A program made the position numbers and the translations under genes. A DNA stretch of 64,000 nucleotides, taken from contig NZ_JAMQPV010000001.1 in assembly GCF_026151395.1 (NCBI RefSeq), positions 2,828,477 to 2,892,476 on the forward strand. The letters are read 5' to 3'. Positions within the stretch are counted from its first letter, which is position 1; each line of letters begins with the position of its first letter. Shown here one piece after another: positions 1 to 10,006 of this stretch. The notes beneath the pieces were generated by a model. The model saw nothing but the letters and a program-made list of their open reading frames with translations, was not told the origin of the DNA and ran no database searches. Source of the stretch: Leptospira limi. GTDB taxonomy: Bacteria > Spirochaetota > Leptospiria > Leptospirales > Leptospiraceae.

Positions 1-598
1 ACATTGTATGAAATAGTTTTAAAACAGGCAAATGATCTTTGGAAATGGGATGGCAATCCGAACACAAAAATTCTCGGGAATCAACAGAAAAATAAGCCTT
101 GGATTTTGTGAGGACTTCCTCCCCGCAAGTATGGCAATAAAATTCCGAAGGGAAATGTCCCATATGAGTAAGTGCTCTGATTTTAAAAAATGGCAAAATT
201 TCCTTTCGAAAACCATTTGTATTACTTGATTCCAAACTCCCAGAAAGTAACTGGAATAAAAAAGGATGACTTTCCCCTTCGGGATACAAATGAGAAGTAA
301 GTTCCGTCATGTACAAAACAAAAAGGGTTCCAATATAATCAGACTTTAGTTCATCAAAACGTTTGATCAAATGGATTTCTTTTGTCGATTTCCAGTCCTT
401 CTCTGCTTGGTCGTAAAAATCCACTTCCACTAAACAACCTATTTCTGTTGAAATGATAGCACGTCGTTTGGATTTACGAATCCCTTTACTGATAAAATTC
501 ATCCGCACTTGGGATTCCCCGGCAAGACTAATCATTCGGTCACTATCACCGATGTCTTTACTTTGGATGATGATTCCTGTTTCTTTTCGTATTGCCAT
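1..598 (-). CDS. recO: DNA repair protein RecO (3' end cut by window edge)
   Basis: RecO helps RecR load RecA at gaps during recombinational repair. I translated this frame by hand: it opens with ATG at 598 directly beside the ybeY stop codon and stays open for 199 codons to the window edge, so the C-terminus is missing. The N-terminus (MAIRKETGIIIQSKDIGDSD) has the RecO OB-fold look, in which an early strand is followed by 'D..R..SL'. Four cysteines at about residues 155, 158, 179 and 182 (CHTC and CSDC) match the zinc finger of many bacterial RecO proteins. It is the last visible gene of the long minus-strand operon, with no gap after ybeY, so translational coupling is likely. Identification rests on motif layout and context. 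Confidence 0.85.
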   Translation of the reverse strand, partial: MAIRKETGIIIQSKDIGDSDRMISLAGESQVRMNFISKGIRKSKRRAIISTEIGCLVEVDFYDQAEKDWKSTKEIHLIKRFDELKSDYIGTLFVLYMTELTSHLYPEGESHPFLFQLLSGSLESSNTNGFRKEILPFFKIRALTHMGHFPSEFYCHTCGEEVLTKSKAYFSVDSREFLCSDCHPISKDHLPVLKLFHTM

Positions 599-1063
599 TT
601 ACGTTGCAAATACCAAATCCAAACATTCATCTTCCATTTTTCTCATTAAAACAGCATCCGCTTCATTAGTTTCATGATCATAACCAAATAGATGTAAGAT
701 CCCATGCACAAGCAAACGATAAAATTCATCAATAACTGAATGACCTATTTCAATTGCTTGTTTTTTGCATGTCTCCATAGAAATCACAACTTCGCCTAAA
801 ATTTGGACCGGAATTTTTAATGATTCGTCAAACAATGGAAACGACAACACATCTGTTGTTTTTGGTTTTCCTCGACGTTCCTCATTAATTTCTAACATCA
901 TTTGGTCATTCACAACGAACACGGAAAGTTCCAACGAATGTAAAAATTTGGGAGCCATGTGCTGCAAAATGAGTTCACAGTTTTGGATGACTAACTCTGG
1001 ATCGATTTCCTCTTGGTCTGTTTCGTCATTCCAATTTGTGAAAACCTGAAGTTTAGGATTCAT
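599..1063 (-). CDS. ybeY: Endoribonuclease YbeY (rRNA maturation factor)
   Basis: YbeY is a metal-dependent single-strand endoribonuclease for 16S rRNA 3' maturation and ribosome quality control. The 154-residue length is normal. The signature HGxLHxxGYDH is present near residues 119-129 ([11 protein letters not shown]); its three histidines bind the metal. The upstream stretch TTDVLSFPL is also typical of the family. The start ATG overlaps the stop codon of the 7TM-HD gene by four bases, and recO begins immediately downstream. The order phoH, 7TM-HD, ybeY is widely conserved in bacteria and supports the call. Confidence 0.96.
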   Translation of the reverse strand: MNPKLQVFTNWNDETDQEEIDPELVIQNCELILQHMAPKFLHSLELSVFVVNDQMMLEINEERRGKPKTTDVLSFPLFDESLKIPVQILGEVVISMETCKKQAIEIGHSVIDEFYRLLVHGILHLFGYDHETNEADAVLMRKMEDECLDLVFAT

Positions 1064-3426
1064 GATTTTGGTTTTTTAGTATTCGCTGTTTCCAATGCCT
1101 TTGTATCTTCTGGTTTCGGATATTTAGGTCTTTGGTGTAAACTGGAAAGTAAAACTTCTTTAAAACTTGCTTTGATGATCTCTAAATCACCAATAGTTAG
1201 ACCACTTTCATCTAACTGGTTCTCTGCTAATTTTGAATTGATGATTTTACGAATTAACTCATCCAAACTTTCCTGAGAAACCTCATCTAACGAACGTGAT
1301 GCAGCTTCTAATGAATCGGCAATCATCACAATTGCAGTTTCCTTACTTTGAGGTTTTGGTCCTGGGTATTGGAAATCTTTTTTGTTTATATTTTTTCGTG
1401 CGCTACTAGAGATTTCTTGTAATGCTTTATGATAAAAGAATGCCATAGTGGAAGTTCCATGGTGTTCTGGGATAAAACTAATGATCTCCCGTGGAAGCCT
1501 TGCTTTTTTCGCCATTTCAATCCCATCTAACACGTGGTCGATGACAGTTTTTGCAGCAAGTGCCGGATTATTTTTATCAATGTGTTCTGGTTTTGGGATT
1601 AAATGTTGGTTTTCCACAAAAAAACCAGCATTTGGAATTTTACCAATGTCATGGAAGTACACTCCCACTCGCACAAGAAGTCTATCTAAATTAAGATTTT
1701 GGGCTGCTCTTTCGGAGAGTGCCGCCACCATAAACGTATGAGTATAGGTAGAAGGAGCTTTGGTGAGAAGTTGTTGTAATAATGGGTGGCCCGTATCAGC
1801 CAGTTCAATCAACTTAAATCGTGTTGGGATATTAAAAATGTACTCATACAAAGGCAGTAAAAACTGAACCGCAGTGGCACTTGCAAATCCATTCACGAAA
1901 CACATCACAGTGATTCGGAAGAGATTGGAATTTGTTAAATCCTTAAAAAATCCAGCACCACTGGATACAAAAAACTCTCTACCATCAAATAGATAACCCG
2001 CAGTTGTCACAAGGATTTGAACAAATGTGAGTAAAAACCCTGCTTTTAAAAAATCGATTCGTTTGAGTAACCTTCTGCCATAAATGGAACTCATGACAGC
2101 TACCGTGAATGCTAACATAAACGAAGTTGGATTGTATCTCGAAGCAAAAAACACTGCAAAGGCTAAGAAAAACCCAATCGCTATGGAAAGTTGTTCGTCG
2201 TAAACAAATCCAAGTAACAAACAAAGCATTCCTACGGGGACAAACATTCCAAAATAATACACTGCCGACAAATCACTGTCAGTTGCATAAAATACTTTCG
2301 ATAACAAATAAATCGAAGCAATCACAATCCAAAGTGTAAAAAAGATGATAAGGTTACTCGAAAGGTCATTCAATCTGTTTGGCCTATAACGAATCAAATA
2401 AAAGCCTACAATTACGATGAGAACACATTGAGTGAGAAAAATAGAAATGATAGAAGCAAGGTTTGCCCGAGTCGCATATAAATTCATCATATCCAGTTTT
2501 AACTTCACCTCTGGAGTGATGACATCCCCTGCTCTAACGATGATTTCATTTGCTTGGATTCTGCTTTTTTGTACAACGACAGCACTTGCCGCTTTTACCC
2601 TTGCATTTTCTGTTTCTTCTGGGTTATAATTACAAGCAGGATAAGAATACACATAGTACAATCCAATCCTTGAAACTGCCTTAAGAAGTGAGTCAGAAAC
2701 GTTTGGTAATTTTTCAGAGGCTAACTTAGATAAGACGGCAGTAACAGGCCCATCTTTGTAGATTTGGGAACGCGGAATCACTAAATTTCCATCAATGATG
2801 GTGGTATGGTCTTGTGTTCCAATGTTACGAATTTTAGCTCCTGCTTTGTCTAGTTCCTTCGCAAATGGTAAATCTTCTTTGACAATACAATACTTTGAAA
2901 ATATCAGATTGGTGTATTGTTGGATGAAGTTTTTTAATTTGTCTTTTCTCGGATACTCTAAGATCGCTTGGATTTCTTCGTTTGTACGATTACGCCATCG
3001 TGGGATACGGTCTTTCACAATAGCAGGATTGGATTTTCCTTCTTGGAGTAAGATCCGAAGGATTTCTAAATCTTCTGATAAATTGGTGTCAATCCCAGCA
3101 ACTAGTACTCCAAAATCTTTGTCAAAAGCAAAGGGAACATTCGATTTTGCTTTTTGTTTTTCTAAATTGGTTTTTTCGATATCTTCGTAGGAAAATTCTT
3201 TTACCGATTGGATGGTTTCTGGTGCAATTTTTCCTTCTGAAAAAAGACCATCTGGATCCGTATTCACTTTGGATTGCCCAAAAAAAGGAATCGAAAGGAC
3301 ATAGGTCACAAATAATAACGTAAGCGAAACCAAAATGATTTGGATGTTACGAACGACAGAGACAGGTCTAACTTTTGTTAAAAAGTCAGTCACACTCGTC
3401 ATAGAGGAATCAAAGATCGCTTTCAT
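1060..3426 (-). CDS. 7TM-HD family phosphohydrolase (PgpH/YqfF-like)
   Basis: This 788-residue membrane protein has the architecture of the PgpH family, whose characterised members hydrolyse the second messenger c-di-AMP. One membrane segment lies near residues 25-50 and is followed by a large extracytoplasmic region (to about 315). A block of about seven hydrophobic helices comes next, and then a cytoplasmic HD domain. The HD motif is HDIGK at about residues 592-596; a later EHHGT and an [11 protein letters not shown] segment supply further metal-site residues. It overlaps phoH upstream and ybeY downstream by four bases each. c-di-AMP as substrate is inferred from the family. Confidence 0.88.
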   Translation of the reverse strand: MKAIFDSSMTSVTDFLTKVRPVSVVRNIQIILVSLTLLFVTYVLSIPFFGQSKVNTDPDGLFSEGKIAPETIQSVKEFSYEDIEKTNLEKQKAKSNVPFAFDKDFGVLVAGIDTNLSEDLEILRILLQEGKSNPAIVKDRIPRWRNRTNEEIQAILEYPRKDKLKNFIQQYTNLIFSKYCIVKEDLPFAKELDKAGAKIRNIGTQDHTTIIDGNLVIPRSQIYKDGPVTAVLSKLASEKLPNVSDSLLKAVSRIGLYYVYSYPACNYNPEETENARVKAASAVVVQKSRIQANEIIVRAGDVITPEVKLKLDMMNLYATRANLASIISIFLTQCVLIVIVGFYLIRYRPNRLNDLSSNLIIFFTLWIVIASIYLLSKVFYATDSDLSAVYYFGMFVPVGMLCLLLGFVYDEQLSIAIGFFLAFAVFFASRYNPTSFMLAFTVAVMSSIYGRRLLKRIDFLKAGFLLTFVQILVTTAGYLFDGREFFVSSGAGFFKDLTNSNLFRITVMCFVNGFASATAVQFLLPLYEYIFNIPTRFKLIELADTGHPLLQQLLTKAPSTYTHTFMVAALSERAAQNLNLDRLLVRVGVYFHDIGKIPNAGFFVENQHLIPKPEHIDKNNPALAAKTVIDHVLDGIEMAKKARLPREIISFIPEHHGTSTMAFFYHKALQEISSSARKNINKKDFQYPGPKPQSKETAIVMIADSLEAASRSLDEVSQESLDELIRKIINSKLAENQLDESGLTIGDLEIIKASFKEVLLSSLHQRPKYPKPEDTKALETANTKKPKS

Positions 3427-4430
3427 TGTTTTTTGTTAAATAAGCTTTCGTTTTCTTCAAATCGTCGGACAATCGATTCCACAATCGGGTGACGGGTAAT
3501 GTCTTCCCTTCCGAAAAAAATTGTCTCTATTCCATTCAAATTTCGAAGAGTGTAAACTGTTTTTTCAAGGCCTGACCGACCATGGGCAAGGTCAATTTGT
3601 GTGGCATCTCCCGAAATTGCCATTTTGGAATTTTTCCCAAACCGAGTGAGGAACATTTTAAGTTGTGGCAAAGTACAGTTTTGGGCTTCATCTAAAATGA
3701 TAAAGGAATGGGAAAGGGTTCGGCCTCTCATAAAGGCAATCGGTGCAATTTCAATTTTACCCACTTGTAAGTATTCACTTGTTTTTTCGAAACCGATACA
3801 TTCGTGTAACGCATCATAGATGGGACGTAAATACGGGTTTACTTTTTGTGTCAGGTCACCAGGTAAAAAACCCAAGTTTTCTCCTGCTTCCACAGCAGGC
3901 CTTGTGAGGATGAGCCTGTCCACTTCTCCCGTTTGCATCATACGACAAGCTGTGGCGATGGACAAAAAGGTTTTTCCTGTTCCCGCAGGTCCCATGGCAA
4001 TGGTGATGTAGTTTTTATGAAGGCTATCGACAAAACTTTCTTGGTTTTTGGTCCTTGGAAAAATTGGTTTTCCTTTGAAGGTAACAAAAATTTTGTCTTT
4101 CGGTGTCCAAGATTCTCCTTCCTTTTGGAAGTCAGAGGAACCAGGTGTTGGCCATCCACCACTTGAATCTTTTACCTTATTCACCAAGTAATCGATGTCA
4201 AAAAAAGAATATTCGGATTTGTCAGGTCTTCGTTTGAAGTTTTCTTCTACTTTCTGAAAGGTGTCAAGGGCCACTTGTACGTGGTCTTCACTCCCTTGGA
4301 TGATGAGAGATTTTCCTCGGGGGATGAGTTTTACATTCAGTCTGCTTTCCCATAACGGGAGTTTGCTGTCGCTAATCCCACAGACCGTTTGGTAGAGGGA
4401 TTCTTCCTGGAATGTAAAACTTTCATCCAT
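3423..4430 (-). CDS. phoH: PhoH family ATPase (YbeZ-like)
   Basis: PhoH/YbeZ proteins are cytoplasmic P-loop ATPases linked to RNA metabolism and found next to ybeY. The N-terminal 80 residues form a KH-like region. The Walker A motif GPAGTGKT lies at about residues 147-154, the family block [18 protein letters not shown] follows, and Walker B is ILDEAQN at about 245-251. The 335-residue length is normal. The start is ATG at 4430, two bases after the aspS stop; the end overlaps the 7TM-HD start. Function in RNA processing is inferred from the ybeY neighbourhood. Confidence 0.93.
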   Translation of the reverse strand: MDESFTFQEESLYQTVCGISDSKLPLWESRLNVKLIPRGKSLIIQGSEDHVQVALDTFQKVEENFKRRPDKSEYSFFDIDYLVNKVKDSSGGWPTPGSSDFQKEGESWTPKDKIFVTFKGKPIFPRTKNQESFVDSLHKNYITIAMGPAGTGKTFLSIATACRMMQTGEVDRLILTRPAVEAGENLGFLPGDLTQKVNPYLRPIYDALHECIGFEKTSEYLQVGKIEIAPIAFMRGRTLSHSFIILDEAQNCTLPQLKMFLTRFGKNSKMAISGDATQIDLAHGRSGLEKTVYTLRNLNGIETIFFGREDITRHPIVESIVRRFEENESLFNKKQ

Positions 4431-4431
4431 A

Positions 4432-6237
4432 CTAAATTGTGACTACCCTGAGTTTGAGTTCTTCTAATTGTTTTGCTTCCACTGGACCTGGAGCTTCACT
4501 CATCATACAAGTTCCTTTTTGAGTTTTTGGAAAGGCAATCACATCACGGATGGAAGTGCCACCTGTGAGTAACATCATGATGCGGTCCACACCAAAGGCA
4601 ATCCCACCATGAGGAGGAGCACCGAACGATAACGCATCAAGTAAAAATCCAAACTTGGATTTTGCATCTTCTTCTCCAATCCCAATTGCCTCAAGTACGA
4701 GGCTTTGGATTTCTGGGTTGTGAATACGAATCGAACCACCACCAATTTCTGTTCCATTCAAAACTAGATCATATGCTTTCGCACCAATCGAAGAAAGGTC
4801 AACTTCTTTCCCAGCTTTCCAATCTCTTAGTTTTTGGAAGTCTTCTTCTTTCGGAGATGTGAATGGGTGGTGGAGGAAGGTCCAAGTTTTTGTGGTTTCA
4901 TCCAACTCAAACATAGGAAAATCAACTACCCAATGGAAACTATAAGGGACCTTAGGTGGATCGTATTTTTCTGATAATTTCAAACGTAAAGCACCAAGAG
5001 AGGCATTCACAATCTTAGACGAATCTGCCCCAAAAAATACCATATCCCCTTCTTTGGAACCAACTGCTTTTGCGATGGCCTCTAAGGTTTCAGGAGTGAA
5101 ACGTTTTGTGATCGTTGATTCGAGTCCGTTTGCTCCATGTTTCATGTAAGCAAGTCCTTTGGCACGAAAGTCCCGAGAAAGCCATGCAGTGAGGTCTTCA
5201 ATTTCTTTTCGTGAGATGGTAGAACCACCAGGTACAGAAATGGCTTTCACCACACCACCACCAGCGATGGCACCCGTGAACACTTGAAAGTCACATGATT
5301 TCACAAGTTCCGATACATTCACAAGTTTCATTCCGAACCGAATGTCTGGTTTGTCGGACCCGTATTCTTCCATCGCCACATGGTAAGGCATGGTCATAAA
5401 GGGTGCGTTTACTTCTAATTGGAATACTTTTTTTAAAGCATATGCCCACATAGCTTCGATTTCACGACGGATGTCTTCTTCCGTAACAAAAGAAAATTCC
5501 ATATCTAACTGAGTGAATTCAGGTTGGCGGTCCGCACGTAAGTCTTCATCCCGAAAACATTTTACGATTTGGAAGTATCGTTCCATCCCCCCAATCATGA
5601 GGATCTGTTTGAAAAGTTGTGGTGATTGTGGGAGTGCATAAAACTCACCAGCATTCAAACGAGAAGGCACAAGAAAGTCACGGGCTCCTTCGGGAGTGGA
5701 TTTATTGAGAATGGGAGTTTCGATTTCCAAAAAGGAATGTTGGTCCAAGTATTCTCGCAGAGCAAAAGTTAGTTTGTGTCGCCATACCAAACGATCCCGA
5801 AGTTCCTCACGGCGCATATCCAGGTAACGATACTTCAAACGAATTTCTTCGCCCGATGGATCAAACTCATCTAAAGTAAATGGAGGAGTTTTGGATGTAT
5901 TTAAGATTTCAATAGACTCAGCAATGAGTTCATATTTCCCAGTTTCCATTTTGGGATTGATGGATTCTGCATCACGAAGGGAAAGTTTTCCTTTGACGGC
6001 AATCACATACTCAGAACGAATTTTTTCGACTTTGGAAAAGTCATCTCCCAAGATTTCTTTTCTTGCAACAATTTGTAAAATTCCAGAACGATCCCTAAGG
6101 TCGATGAAGATCACCCCCCCTTGGTCGCGGTAACGGAAAGCCCAACCTGATAGGAATAATGTTTTACCAACCGAAGCATCTGAGACACTCGTTGCGCTAA
6201 TTCTATTTTTGTATTCTGATGTTACCCAGTGATTCAA
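4432..6237 (-). CDS. aspS: Aspartate-tRNA ligase
   Basis: This class II aminoacyl-tRNA synthetase charges tRNA-Asp (or tRNA-Asp and tRNA-Asn if the enzyme is non-discriminating). The 601-residue length matches bacterial AspRS. It has an N-terminal OB-fold anticodon-binding domain (residues 20-110), the class II catalytic core with [18 protein letters not shown], an inserted GAD-type domain near 300-420, and motif 3 near the C-terminus ([13 protein letters not shown]). The reading frame is intact. It sits between dnaB and phoH with spacers of 11 and 1 bases. Confidence 0.97.
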   Translation of the reverse strand: MNHWVTSEYKNRISATSVSDASVGKTLFLSGWAFRYRDQGGVIFIDLRDRSGILQIVARKEILGDDFSKVEKIRSEYVIAVKGKLSLRDAESINPKMETGKYELIAESIEILNTSKTPPFTLDEFDPSGEEIRLKYRYLDMRREELRDRLVWRHKLTFALREYLDQHSFLEIETPILNKSTPEGARDFLVPSRLNAGEFYALPQSPQLFKQILMIGGMERYFQIVKCFRDEDLRADRQPEFTQLDMEFSFVTEEDIRREIEAMWAYALKKVFQLEVNAPFMTMPYHVAMEEYGSDKPDIRFGMKLVNVSELVKSCDFQVFTGAIAGGGVVKAISVPGGSTISRKEIEDLTAWLSRDFRAKGLAYMKHGANGLESTITKRFTPETLEAIAKAVGSKEGDMVFFGADSSKIVNASLGALRLKLSEKYDPPKVPYSFHWVVDFPMFELDETTKTWTFLHHPFTSPKEEDFQKLRDWKAGKEVDLSSIGAKAYDLVLNGTEIGGGSIRIHNPEIQSLVLEAIGIGEEDAKSKFGFLLDALSFGAPPHGGIAFGVDRIMMLLTGGTSIRDVIAFPKTQKGTCMMSEAPGPVEAKQLEELKLRVVTI

Positions 6238-6248
6238 TTGAAAACCTC

Positions 6249-7592
6249 TTATAATGGAACGTTATCGAAACGACTGATTTTCGGATTGAACATCAATGGA
6301 AAATCGGCCGTTGCTCCCGCTCTGTTTTTGGCGATGATGATCTCAGCCATCCCCCTTTTGTTTGGGTCAAGCTCTTCGGGAGGTTTCACCATTTCTTCCC
6401 GATAAATAAAACATACAATATCCGCATCCTGCTCAATAGCACCTGACTCTCGTAAGTCGGAGAGTTGTGGTCTTTGGTCTTTGGAGCGATTTTCAATGGA
6501 ACGGTTCATCTGCGATAAAGCGATGATGGGGCATCCCACTTCCCGTGCCATTTGTTTGAGCCCTCTGGAAATATTGGCAACCTCTTGTTGGCGTCCACCC
6601 ATCGCAGCTTTCGGATCACTCATCAGCTGCAAGTAATCCACAATCACAAGTCCCACTTCTTCTGTGGTTCGAAGTTGGCGTAACCTTGCCGAAAATTCTT
6701 GGATCGTCAAATACCCTGAATCATCGATGTAAAGACTTGCCGAAGTGATATTTCCAATACTGTCTTTTAATTGTGTCATCTGTGCGGACGTGAGTGTTCC
6801 CGCTTTTAAAGCATAGGAATCAATCCTTGCGTCAGCACTGATGAGTTTGAGAAGGAGTTCGATCCGACTCATCTCTAACGAAAAAATAACAACTGTTTTA
6901 CGCTCTTTCAAAGCAGCATTTGCTGCGATGTTCAAAGCAAATGTTGTTTTCCCATTTCCTGGACGGGCCGCAAGGATCATAAGTTCGTGTGACTTAAGAC
7001 CAGTGGTAGCCATATCAAGACCAGTAAAATGTGTTTTTAAACCATTGATTCCGCCAGTTCCGTTTTGGCTTGCCGCCACCACATTTTTGATGTAATCGAT
7101 AAGGGCATTGGCATCGTCTTTGACTTTCCGTAAACCTTTGGATCTCTCTTGGCGAGAGATGTCCATAAGGGACTGTTCCACAAGACTAAAAACGGAATCG
7201 TTTTCGCCAGGTTCAATTTTTACTTTGTCAATGGCTTGGTTTAATGCTTCGACATACTTCCGTCTGTCAGAAACACGTTTCACACGACGCACATAATAGT
7301 CTAACGGTTGAAAGGGGACAGTATCTTTATAGAGAGAGGTAATGTATTCCAAGTCGCGAGATTCGTCTTTAAATAGACGTTTTTCTCGCATTTGGTTCGT
7401 GACCGTAACTAGGTCAATGTTTGTCCCTTCATTGATAAGGTCTGTGACTGCTTCAAAGACTCTTCTATGGGTATCCATGTAAAAGTCTTCTGGGCTTAGA
7501 CCTAAGTCTTCCTGCCCGGCTACCCCTCGCATGAGTAGGTAACCGATTAAGTTCTTCTCAGACTCTATCTCCTGAAGGGGGTTAGAATTCAT
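6249..7592 (-). CDS. dnaB: Replicative DNA helicase DnaB
   Basis: DnaB is the hexameric 5'-3' helicase at the replication fork. The N-terminal helical domain covers about residues 1-105. The RecA-like C-terminal domain has Walker [10 protein letters not shown] at about 209-217, Walker [11 protein letters not shown] at about 314-323, and the sensor-like stretch [14 protein letters not shown]. The length of 447 residues is normal and there is no intein. It lies downstream of the rpsF-ssb-rpsR-rplI ribosomal cluster, the usual dnaB location in many bacteria. Confidence 0.97.
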   Translation of the reverse strand: MNSNPLQEIESEKNLIGYLLMRGVAGQEDLGLSPEDFYMDTHRRVFEAVTDLINEGTNIDLVTVTNQMREKRLFKDESRDLEYITSLYKDTVPFQPLDYYVRRVKRVSDRRKYVEALNQAIDKVKIEPGENDSVFSLVEQSLMDISRQERSKGLRKVKDDANALIDYIKNVVAASQNGTGGINGLKTHFTGLDMATTGLKSHELMILAARPGNGKTTFALNIAANAALKERKTVVIFSLEMSRIELLLKLISADARIDSYALKAGTLTSAQMTQLKDSIGNITSASLYIDDSGYLTIQEFSARLRQLRTTEEVGLVIVDYLQLMSDPKAAMGGRQQEVANISRGLKQMAREVGCPIIALSQMNRSIENRSKDQRPQLSDLRESGAIEQDADIVCFIYREEMVKPPEELDPNKRGMAEIIIAKNRAGATADFPLMFNPKISRFDNVPL

Positions 7593-7613
7593 CGAAAAAG
7601 CGTTAGTGTAAGA

Positions 7614-8060
7614 CTATGCTTGGCCGACGACTTTCACTACGATTTGAGGCACAACACCTTCAGCCAAACGAACTTTGATCTTGAACTCACCAACCGATTT
7701 GATTGGTTCGCCTAAATCTAACTTACGTTTGTCGAGCTCTACTCCAGTGTTTTTAATTGCAAGAGCAATATCATTCGCTGTTACAGAACCAAAAAGTTTG
7801 TCGTTCTCACCCACTTTCACTTTCACTTCGTATGTTTTACCATCAATCGAAGAAGAAAGTTCTTTCATCACCTTTACACGTTTGTCACGTTTTAATTCAG
7901 CGAGTCTTTTTTGGTGGATAGCTGCTTTTGTGTTTCCGTCGTTTGCACGTACGGCAAGTCTTCTTGGAATGAGGAAGTTACGTGCATAACCATCAGCAAC
8001 TTCTTTTACATCCCCAGCATCACCAAGATTTAATACGTCTTTTTGTAATACAACTTTCAT
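7614..8060 (-). CDS. rplI: 50S ribosomal protein L9
   Basis: L9 binds 23S rRNA near the L1 stalk with its N-terminal domain. The 148-residue protein begins MKVVLQKDVLNLGDAGDVKE, followed by the conserved DGYARNFLIPRRLA block. A long connecting helix and a C-terminal domain ending in IVVKV follow, so both domains are complete. It starts nine bases after the rpsR stop and precedes dnaB by 21 bases, in the standard S6-SSB-S18-L9-DnaB cluster. Confidence 0.97.
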   Translation of the reverse strand: MKVVLQKDVLNLGDAGDVKEVADGYARNFLIPRRLAVRANDGNTKAAIHQKRLAELKRDKRVKVMKELSSSIDGKTYEVKVKVGENDKLFGSVTANDIALAIKNTGVELDKRKLDLGEPIKSVGEFKIKVRLAEGVVPQIVVKVVGQA

Positions 8061-8069
8061 CCGTAACTC

Positions 8070-8414
8070 CTACAGAACTTTAAACGGTAATAAACCGATG
8101 GATCTGGATTTTCTGATTTCACGAGCAAGGGCTCTTTGGTGTTTGCCACAAGTTCCTGTGATCCTTCTTGGAATGATTTTACCACGGTTGGTAACAAATC
8201 TTTCTAAGATATCAACTCGTTTGTAATCAAGACCTGCAAGTAACGCTTTGTCAGCGCAGAACTTACATACTTTCTTTTTGTATTTTGCGTTTTTACGACC
8301 GAACTTACCTTCTCCGTCTTTACCACGGAAACCACCTTTTTCGTCGTCATCCATCCCGTCCATACTGTCACGGGAATCTATTCTTGTATCATCAATATTT
8401 GCTGTTTCGCTCAT
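8070..8414 (-). CDS. rpsR: 30S ribosomal protein S18 with N-terminal extension
   Basis: S18 pairs with S6 on the platform of the small subunit. The S18 core starts near residue 45 and contains CKFC (Cys50, Cys53), TGTCGKHQ (Cys89) and the basic C-terminus [11 protein letters not shown]. The first 40 or so residues are an extra tail, rich in Asp early and in Gly/Lys/Arg later, making the protein about 114 residues against roughly 75 in E. coli. I chose ATG at 8414 because AGGTG lies at suitable spacing; GTG at 8423 and ATG at 8420 are alternatives. Tail function is unknown. Confidence 0.94.
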   Translation of the reverse strand: MSETANIDDTRIDSRDSMDGMDDDEKGGFRGKDGEGKFGRKNAKYKKKVCKFCADKALLAGLDYKRVDILERFVTNRGKIIPRRITGTCGKHQRALAREIRKSRSIGLLPFKVL

Positions 8415-8426
8415 TGTCATCACCTA

Positions 8427-8864
8427 TCAAAAAGGAATGTCGTCATCACCGGCTGGATAATCATCATAACCACTACTTACGCCGGAATCATAAGAATTGG
8501 AACTGTCAGATCGGTCTCCGGATCCACCACCTTGTCCTTGACCACCTAATAGTTGTGCGGTCTCGACATATACGCGGATCTTTGAGGCTTTTTTGCCTTC
8601 AGGAGTTTCCCATGACTGTTGTTGGAGTCTACCTTCGATTGCTACTTGTTTACCCTTGCCTGCATATTGTTTTAAAATGTCAGCAAGTCGGCCCCATGCA
8701 ACACAGTCGAAATAATGAGTTTCCTCTTTTTTTTCGCCGTTCGTCACATAAACTCTGTTATTTGCAATTGAAAAATTGACAACAGAACTCCCGTTCACCG
8801 ATTTAAATTCCGGATCACGAGTCATACGACCGATGAGTAGTACTTTGTTTAGATCGTTAGCCAT
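8427..8864 (-). CDS. ssb: Single-stranded DNA-binding protein
   Basis: SSB coats single-stranded DNA during replication, repair and recombination and recruits partners through its C-terminal tip. The 145-residue protein has the OB fold in residues 1-105 (start MANDLNKVLLIGRMTRDPE; middle YFDCVAWGRLADI). A Gly/Ser-rich flexible linker follows, then an acidic tip ending DDDIPF, the partner-binding motif. Its start overlaps the rpsF end by eight bases, which suggests coupled translation. Confidence 0.97.
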   Translation of the reverse strand: MANDLNKVLLIGRMTRDPEFKSVNGSSVVNFSIANNRVYVTNGEKKEETHYFDCVAWGRLADILKQYAGKGKQVAIEGRLQQQSWETPEGKKASKIRVYVETAQLLGGQGQGGGSGDRSDSSNSYDSGVSSGYDDYPAGDDDIPF

Positions 8865-9132
8865 TTGCCCTAATTACGAGGGTTTTTAAGATGTTGCCAT
8901 TGAGTTTAAATTCATGCTCAATCTTGATAACTTCTGCGGGAGATCCAGAACACTTAGTGAGTATAAAGTGACCTTGTTCGTCTTGTCCAACGGGATGCCA
9001 GAGTCTTTTAGAACCCCAATCCTCTTCGCCTTGGATCGTGAAGTTGTATTTAGAGAGAAGTTCCTTAACGGCAGACTTCGTCTCTTCTACATTCCCTTCA
9101 CGAAGAATATTCGTGATTTCGTAGTTTCTCAT
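8857..9132 (-). CDS. rpsF: 30S ribosomal protein S6
   Basis: S6 forms a dimer with S18 in the 30S subunit. The 91-residue protein starts MRNYEITNILREG and contains the conserved WGSKRLWHPVGQDEQGHF block. The frame is open further upstream to 9507, but I chose ATG at 9132 because AGGAGA sits just upstream and 91 residues is a normal S6 length; the upstream extension has no S6-like sequence. It is the first gene of the minus-strand ribosomal/replication cluster. Confidence 0.95.
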   Translation of the reverse strand: MRNYEITNILREGNVEETKSAVKELLSKYNFTIQGEEDWGSKRLWHPVGQDEQGHFILTKCSGSPAEVIKIEHEFKLNGNILKTLVIRANG

Positions 9133-9148
9133 ATTTCTCCTATGGGTA

Positions 9149-9174
9149 TACCTACATAGAAACACTTGTAGGTA
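9149..9174 (-). promoter_or_regulatory. Leader hairpin upstream of rpsF
   Basis: A perfect 8-bp inverted repeat (TACCTACA and TGTAGGTA, loop of ten bases) lies 17-42 bases before the rpsF start. In the transcript it would fold just ahead of the ribosome-binding site, a position suited to feedback by S6-S18. The bulged CCG-type pattern described for the known S6-S18 leader motif is not evident, so the regulatory role is inferred. Confidence 0.4.
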
Positions 9175-9283
9175 GAAGAATTTGTTAGTTTCCACTAGGG
9201 TTTTGGTTATGGGGCCTTGGGTCAATGGAATTTCTTCTTGGAGCCTTGAATCCCTTCGCATTCTATGTAATTTCTGACAGTTT

Positions 9284-10006
9284 ATGGGTGAAAAATCAAA
9301 TTTTCCAGAAGTTTGGGGCCTGGGCCTAGGTCTCTTTTTAGCACTATATGCTGGTTTTTTAAACCACATCACTCCCAAAGAACCCGCTCTCGACAACCAT
9401 TCTGGATTTGAATCCACACTACTCGGTCTGGAGATGGCTGAAACACCAAAACAAGTCCAGGACCTCATTGGTATCCCCGACACTATCGATTTTTTCCACC
9501 TATCCACAGAATACCGCAGGGTTCACTATTTTGACTTTGGTTTTATCTTTTGTTATTTAGCGTTTTTAACGTATACGGGCCATTATGCGGGACGGAAAGT
9601 GCGTCCCATTTTTCTCAAAATTTTTATGGGAATGATCCTTCTCCTTGTGATTGCAGGGTTTGCTGACCTCATCGAAAACATTCTCATCCTCAATATCTTA
9701 GATGCAAAAACTGCAGAGGAAATGACACCTTCTTTGGAGTATCTCAAACCCACTTCCCAACTCAAATGGTTTTGTTTGTTTTCTTATGTGGCGATTGTTT
9801 CCGTATACTTTTGGTTATACGAAAAAGGTTGGATTTTAAGGAGTGCGGCCCTTCTCTTTTTTACAGGTTTTTTTTTGCAGGTGTTTTCTATCATCCGCAC
9901 CAATTTACTCGAACTCAGTTTTCCCTTTTTTGCATTGGGAATGGTGTGCAGTTGGTTCCACTACGGTTTCAGTTTGGCTTTTAGTTCCTTTTCAAAAAAA
10001 ACATAA
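9284..10006 (+). CDS. Multi-pass membrane protein of unknown function
   Basis: I do not recognise a family. The 240-residue protein has about six hydrophobic segments, at roughly residues 11-28, 87-103, 110-130, 165-182, 188-205 and 210-228. Acidic and histidine residues lie between the first two helices. It is transcribed away from the rpsF cluster. Its 3' end overlaps the 3' end of the convergent CapA-like gene by 46 bases. The start is ATG at 9284; no strong ribosome-binding site is visible. An integral inner-membrane location is inferred from hydrophobicity. Confidence 0.75.
   Translation: MGEKSNFPEVWGLGLGLFLALYAGFLNHITPKEPALDNHSGFESTLLGLEMAETPKQVQDLIGIPDTIDFFHLSTEYRRVHYFDFGFIFCYLAFLTYTGHYAGRKVRPIFLKIFMGMILLLVIAGFADLIENILILNILDAKTAEEMTPSLEYLKPTSQLKWFCLFSYVAIVSVYFWLYEKGWILRSAALLFFTGFFLQVFSIIRTNLLELSFPFFALGMVCSWFHYGFSLAFSSFSKKT

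Noticed and set aside
9133..9507. N-terminal extension of rpsF upstream of 9132
   Set aside because: S6 is normally about 90-100 residues and the ribosome-binding site sits at 9132; the extension has no family similarity.
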